From assembly GCA_020632885.1 (NCBI GenBank), contig JACKEQ010000008.1, forward strand, positions 1 through 64,000: a stretch of DNA of 64,000 nucleotides, read 5' to 3'. The stretch comes from Alphaproteobacteria bacterium. Its GTDB lineage: Bacteria; Myxococcota_A; UBA796; GCA-2862545. The position numbers and the translations under genes were made by a program. Under the pieces are notes generated by a model, which saw nothing but the letters and a program-made list of their open reading frames with translations, did not search any database and was not told the DNA's origin. Shown here one piece after another: positions 60,780-64,000 of the stretch (the stretch's first letter is position 1; each line of letters starts with the position of its first letter).

Positions 60780-61751
60780 TCAGGCGTCCGCGAGCATGCG
60801 CTCGGAGAGATCCCAGAGGCGCTCGGCGCTGGCGTCGTCGGCGGCGTGGGCGTTCACGCCGCGGTACCTCGCGAACGGCCCGGCCTCGGTGGGCGCGGCG
60901 ATGTCGCAGTCCTCGCAGTAGACACCGGGGCGCCCCTCGAGTGCGGGGGAGGTCGCGGCCCAGAGCGTGGTCGTGCAGCCCTGGGTGGGTGTCTTGAAGC
61001 CCTGCTTCGCGAGCTCCGAGAGCTCGCCGTTCGCGTCGAGCCACCCCAGCGCCACCATCTCCTCCTGGGGCAGGTGACGCTGGAGGGGCGTGAAGATCCC
61101 GCCCGGGTGCACGGAGAACGCGAGGCCTCCGAAGGGCGCCACGCGGCGCGAGAGGGCGTTGGCGAACAGGGCGTTGGCCGTCTTGGCCTGGCCGTACGCC
61201 ACCCACTTGTCGTAGCCCTGCGCGAAGTGCAGGTCGTCCCAGCGGATGTCGGAGATCTTGTGCCCGGTGGACGTGAGCGCGACCACGCGGGGGGCCGAGG
61301 CCCGCTTCAGCAGCGGCATCAGGGCCTTCGTGAGCGCGAAGTGGCCCATGTGGTTCACCCCGAGCTGCATCTCCCATCCCGGGCCCACGCGGCCCTCGGG
61401 GCACGCCATGATGCCGGCGTTCGCGATGAGCAGGTCGAGGTGCGGGAAGCGCTCCGCGGTGGCGGCGGCGAACGACCGCACCGAGGCGAGGTCGGCGAGA
61501 TCCATCGCGCGGGTGACCACGTCGCCGCCGATGTCCGCGAGGGTCTCTGCGGCCTTCGCAGGTGAGCGGACGGGCACGAGGACCCGGGCGCCCCGGGCGG
61601 CCAACGCCCGCACGGTCTCGAGCCCGATGCCGCTGTAGCCGCCGGTGACCACGGCGGTGCGACCCTGGAGGTCGATCCCCTCGAGGATCGCGTCGGGCTC
61701 GCTCCTGGCGGCGAACCCGGAACCGGTGGGGACTTGATCTGCGAGCGCCAT
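60780..61751 (-). CDS. Short-chain dehydrogenase, retinol dehydrogenase/WWOX-like
   Basis: 323 residues from the ATG at 61751 with GGAGGAG before it. AVVTGGYSGIGLETVRALAA (cofactor loop), LDLLIANAGIMACPEGRVGP, VNHMGHFALTKALMPLL, ALTSTGHKISD (catalytic Ser region) and WVAYGQAKTANALFANAL (Tyr-x-x-x-Lys) define the retinol-dehydrogenase-like SDR group. The substrate in bacteria is unknown; NADP(H) is likely from the Arg after beta-2 (VLVPVRSPAKA). Confidence 0.9.
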   Translation of the reverse strand: MALADQVPTGSGFAARSEPDAILEGIDLQGRTAVVTGGYSGIGLETVRALAARGARVLVPVRSPAKAAETLADIGGDVVTRAMDLADLASVRSFAAATAERFPHLDLLIANAGIMACPEGRVGPGWEMQLGVNHMGHFALTKALMPLLKRASAPRVVALTSTGHKISDIRWDDLHFAQGYDKWVAYGQAKTANALFANALSRRVAPFGGLAFSVHPGGIFTPLQRHLPQEEMVALGWLDANGELSELAKQGFKTPTQGCTTTLWAATSPALEGRPGVYCEDCDIAAPTEAGPFARYRGVNAHAADDASAERLWDLSERMLADA

Positions 61752-61755
61752 GGGA

Positions 61756-61762
61756 CTCCTCC
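61756..61762 (-). promoter_or_regulatory. Ribosome binding site of the retinol-dehydrogenase-like SDR
   Basis: GGAGGAG on the minus strand, 4 nt before the ATG at 61751. It decides this start over the upstream frame. Confidence 0.55.
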
Positions 61763-61861
61763 AGGGGTGGTCGCGCACGATACCCCGCGCTGACATCCCC
61801 TTGACGAAGATCTTCGGAACCCCGGGGCCAGCCCGCGGTCGGTCAGAGGCAGGAGGTCGTC

Positions 61862-62134
61862 ATGCGCTTCGTGGTTTCCCTCGCCGGTCTGTTCGTCAGC
61901 TCTTCCGCCCTGGCCTGCGGGATGTACTTCCCGCCCGAGATGAAGGTCGCGTCCCTGGGTACGCTCATGGGCGAGATCGGCACCGTGGAGGTCGTCGCGG
62001 CCACCGTCGAGCCCGAGCGCCCCGCGCTCCAGGGGGTCCTGCTCGACGCGGTGCCCCTCACGGCCACCGAGAAGTCCGAGGGCACGCAGACGAAGAAGGC
62101 CTCGAGCACGACCGTGGTCGAGCCCCAGAGCTGA
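61862..62134 (+). CDS. Small secreted protein
   Basis: 90 residues. Signal MRFVVSLAGLFVSSSALA then CGMYFPPEMKVASLGTLMGE. The Cys directly after ALA could be a lipidation site or the first mature residue. Remaining sequence is short, with a Thr/Ser/Lys-rich tail (TATEKSEGTQTKKASSTT). Small secreted proteins with A-C-G starts are frequent in Myxococcota; function unknown. Confidence 0.62.
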   Translation: MRFVVSLAGLFVSSSALACGMYFPPEMKVASLGTLMGEIGTVEVVAATVEPERPALQGVLLDAVPLTATEKSEGTQTKKASSTTVVEPQS

Positions 62135-62163
62135 TCGGCCGGCCGCGCTGGTAGCATCCGCCG

Positions 62164-63315
62164 ATGCTCCGCCTGCTCCCGTTCCTCGTCGTCGCCGCCT
62201 GCGCCGCCGCGCCCGCCGCCCCGGACACGCTCCCGGCACCCACGGTGGCCGCGCTCCGGGCGGGTGACTGCAACCTCTGCCACGCCGTCCCCGGCGTGGA
62301 GAGCCCCGCGACCGATGCGTCGTGCTCGGGGTGCCACCTCTGGATCCGCGACGTCTCGCGCGACGCGCCGCGCCGCAAGGTGGCGATGGAGACCTTCCCG
62401 TACTGGGAGCGCTACGAGCGGAACGTGCACAGCTACATGGAGGTCCCGAGCCTCGAGGTCGCCATGGCGCGGCTCGAGCCGCGCTGGGTGGAGCGGTGGC
62501 TGCAGGATCCCCACGACGTCCGCACGCGGATGGGCGAGGGGATGCCGCGCTTCGGGTTCGGTCCCACCGAGGCGGCCGCCATCGCGAAGGGGTTCGCGGT
62601 GCGGAACGTACCGGTGGCGAAGACCCCCAAGCCCGACCGGAAGAACGTGGAGGCGGGCCGCGCGAAGATGCTCACCGCCGGATGCCCCGCGTGCCACAAC
62701 CTCGGTGGGGCGCTCGTCGCCAGCCCCGGTGTGCCCTCCGCGCCCGACCTCGCGTTCACCCGAGACCGCATGGACCCGGATCGCGTGGTGGCGTGGATCG
62801 AGGATCCCAAGGCCATCTCGCCCATGGCCTCCATGCCGTCGTTCGGGGTGTCCCACGACGACGCCATCCTGATGCGCGACTTCATCTTCCTCGCGGACCC
62901 CGGCTGGACCGAGCCCGCCGACGATCTCCCGCCCGTGGAGGCCCTCGGGCGCCCGGTGGCCTGGGCCGAGGTGGAGGAGCGCGTGTTCGGCAAGATCTGC
63001 GCGCACTGCCACATGGACCCCGCCCTCCCGCAGAACCAGGGGCGCACGGGGCCCGGCAACGGCGGGGGATTCGGCTGGCCGGCCACCGGGATCCACCTGC
63101 AGTCGCCCGAGGCCATCCGGCCCCACGCGGACGCGATCGTGCCCGCGCTCCTCCGACGGCGCGCGGAGGCCCGTCGGGATCGCGTGCGTCCGGGCGAGCG
63201 TCCCGCGACCCTCACGCGTCCCGAGAAGCCGGGGATGCCCCTGGGTCTCCCGCCGCTCGAGGACGAGGAGATCGCGCTCGTCATGGCGTGGATCGCGCAG
63301 GGTCTGCCGGAATAG
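62164..63315 (+). CDS. Multiheme c-type cytochrome lipoprotein
   Basis: 383 residues. Leader MLRLLPFLVVAAC. Four heme-binding CxxCH sites: CNLCH (Cys36), CSGCH (Cys54), CPACH (Cys174) and CAHCH (Cys279). Met-containing stretches (RMGEGMPRFGF; PMASMPSFGVS) may supply sixth ligands. WVERWLQDPHDVRTRMGEGM and VVAWIEDPKAISPMASMPSF resemble the repeated ends of cytochrome c domains. It acts in the periplasm or outer envelope as an electron carrier. Neighbours give no enzyme partner. Confidence 0.88.
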   Translation: MLRLLPFLVVAACAAAPAAPDTLPAPTVAALRAGDCNLCHAVPGVESPATDASCSGCHLWIRDVSRDAPRRKVAMETFPYWERYERNVHSYMEVPSLEVAMARLEPRWVERWLQDPHDVRTRMGEGMPRFGFGPTEAAAIAKGFAVRNVPVAKTPKPDRKNVEAGRAKMLTAGCPACHNLGGALVASPGVPSAPDLAFTRDRMDPDRVVAWIEDPKAISPMASMPSFGVSHDDAILMRDFIFLADPGWTEPADDLPPVEALGRPVAWAEVEERVFGKICAHCHMDPALPQNQGRTGPGNGGGFGWPATGIHLQSPEAIRPHADAIVPALLRRRAEARRDRVRPGERPATLTRPEKPGMPLGLPPLEDEEIALVMAWIAQGLPE

Positions 63316-63435
63316 CTTGCGTCCCCCAGGCGACAGGAACTAGACTCGTCAACACTCGCCTTCGAGTCCTTCCTGAATGCCGGACCGCCCGGTCCACCCC
63401 TCCGATGCCCGTCCCCCGGGTCTGTGGAGCTCCTC

Positions 63436-64000
63436 ATGACGCGCTTCGATCCTCCCGGTGGTCGCCCCTGGGGCCTGTTCGGCCTCTGCGGCGCCAGCCT
63501 GCTGCTCAACCTCGTGCTCGGCACCCGGCTCCTGATGATGCCGGAGCCCCCGCCGGCCCCCGGTCGCCTGGTGGCCGATGGGCCCGCGCCCGCCGCGGTG
63601 GTCGCGGCCCACGACACCCCGCGCGTCGTGCCCGCCGAGCCCGTCGCGGACGAGCCCGTCGCGGCGGCCGAGAAGGTCGAGGTCCTCGAGGAGGTCGTGG
63701 CCCCCGCGGTCCCGAGCGACATCCGGGTGCGCTCGCTGGACGTGAGCCACAGCCTGGCCCGCACGTTCTCCGATGGTCTCGGCGACGACGGGCGCTTCGT
63801 GTCCGCCGTGTTCGCCCGCCTGTTCGTGTTCGACCTCGACCTCCGTCGCGACATCCAGAAGGGCGACAGCCTCGCGGTCGCCTGGCGGGGCGAGGGCCCG
63901 GACGTGGAGGTGGTGGCGGCCCGCTACACCTCGAAGAAGCGCGGCACCCTCACGGCCTACCGCTACCAGGTCGAGGGCGAGCGGTACCCGCGGTGGTTCG
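63436..64000 (+). CDS. M23-type peptidase N-terminal part (cut by window end)
   Basis: 188 residues visible. A hydrophobic segment near residues 14-35 (GLFGLCGASLLLNLVLGTRL) is followed by a Pro/Ala/Glu/Val linker. From about residue 97 the sequence matches the N-terminal domain of M23 zinc endopeptidases of the MepM/OapA type: LDVSHSLARTFSDGLGDDGR, FVFDLDLRRDIQKGDSLAVA and GTLTAYRYQVEGERYPRWF. The catalytic domain must lie beyond the window. It should trim peptidoglycan cross-links in the periplasm, anchored in the inner membrane. ATG at 63436 with GGAG upstream (63426). Confidence 0.78.
   Translation, partial: MTRFDPPGGRPWGLFGLCGASLLLNLVLGTRLLMMPEPPPAPGRLVADGPAPAAVVAAHDTPRVVPAEPVADEPVAAAEKVEVLEEVVAPAVPSDIRVRSLDVSHSLARTFSDGLGDDGRFVSAVFARLFVFDLDLRRDIQKGDSLAVAWRGEGPDVEVVAARYTSKKRGTLTAYRYQVEGERYPRWF

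Noticed and set aside
1..64000. tRNA or rRNA genes
   Set aside because: No cloverleaf-compatible segment or rRNA-like conserved stretch was noticed on either strand by reading; a dedicated scan was not possible.

Overview
The window is a very GC-rich stretch of a bacterial chromosome, nearly filled with genes. It has five Ser/Thr protein kinases (one broken by frameshifts), a PP2C phosphatase, an FHA/winged-helix regulator, many lipoproteins, right-handed beta-helix proteins, an Asp-rich linker lipoprotein and degenerate C-terminal Cys/Arg-Arg tails. Together these point to a Myxococcota-type (former deltaproteobacterial) organism. This is inferred from gene style only; no rRNA or marker phylogeny is present.

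Layout. 0-1.6 kb: 3' part of preA, then a small frameshifted ORF. 1.6-8.2 kb: beta-helix lipoprotein, divergent from a coupled set FHA-wHTH regulator / Ser-Thr kinase / lipoprotein / unknown. 8.2-14.6 kb (minus): RdgC, kinase with membrane domain, RraB-like protein, beta-propeller lipoprotein, amidase lipoprotein. 14.8-19.8 kb: Nei-type DNA glycosylase, kinase, polytopic membrane protein, double cyclic-nucleotide-binding protein. 19.8-24.8 kb: Asp-rich lipoprotein, TetR regulator, tandem DsbA-like isomerase, Cys-rich lipoprotein, metallophosphatase. 24.9-32.5 kb (minus): membrane-linked SAMHD1-like HD hydrolase, PP2C phosphatase, kinase-NTPase-TPR protein. 32.6-36.1 kb: acyl-CoA dehydrogenase (frameshifted), trypsin-like protease, HtrA-like protease. 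36.2-38.7 kb: a gene-free mosaic array of about eight diverged repeats of 0.24-0.37 kb with inverted repeats. 38.9-48.9 kb: tightly packed plus-strand run from recQ through an SDR, a lipoprotein, DUF523, a cyclase-remnant/STAND-NTPase/TPR protein, an unknown and a kinase. 48.9-64 kb: second beta-helix protein, ABC exporter with a CPBP-fused permease, HEAT-like lipoprotein, glycosyltransferase, BoxD/PaaZ-type aldehyde dehydrogenase, SDR, multiheme cytochrome and the start of an M23-type peptidase.

Two genome-wide habits are visible. Same-strand neighbours are often translationally coupled through GTGA, ATGA or TGATG overlaps. All nine convergent gene pairs either have stop codons within 5 nt of each other or overlap. 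Several exported proteins begin with extremely short, uncharged leaders.

The most unusual items are the mosaic array upstream of recQ, a shared C-terminal tag (C-x-S-A-P-A-H-x-G ... R-R) on a protease and a beta-helix protein that is encoded inside DNA hairpins, and the HD-hydrolase/phosphatase/kinase-NTPase operon. Caution: 13 frameshifts cluster between 25.5 and 33.3 kb and one more lies near 1409. All but one fit a single missing base, so this part of the sequence probably contains consensus errors, and its genes are likely intact in the organism.
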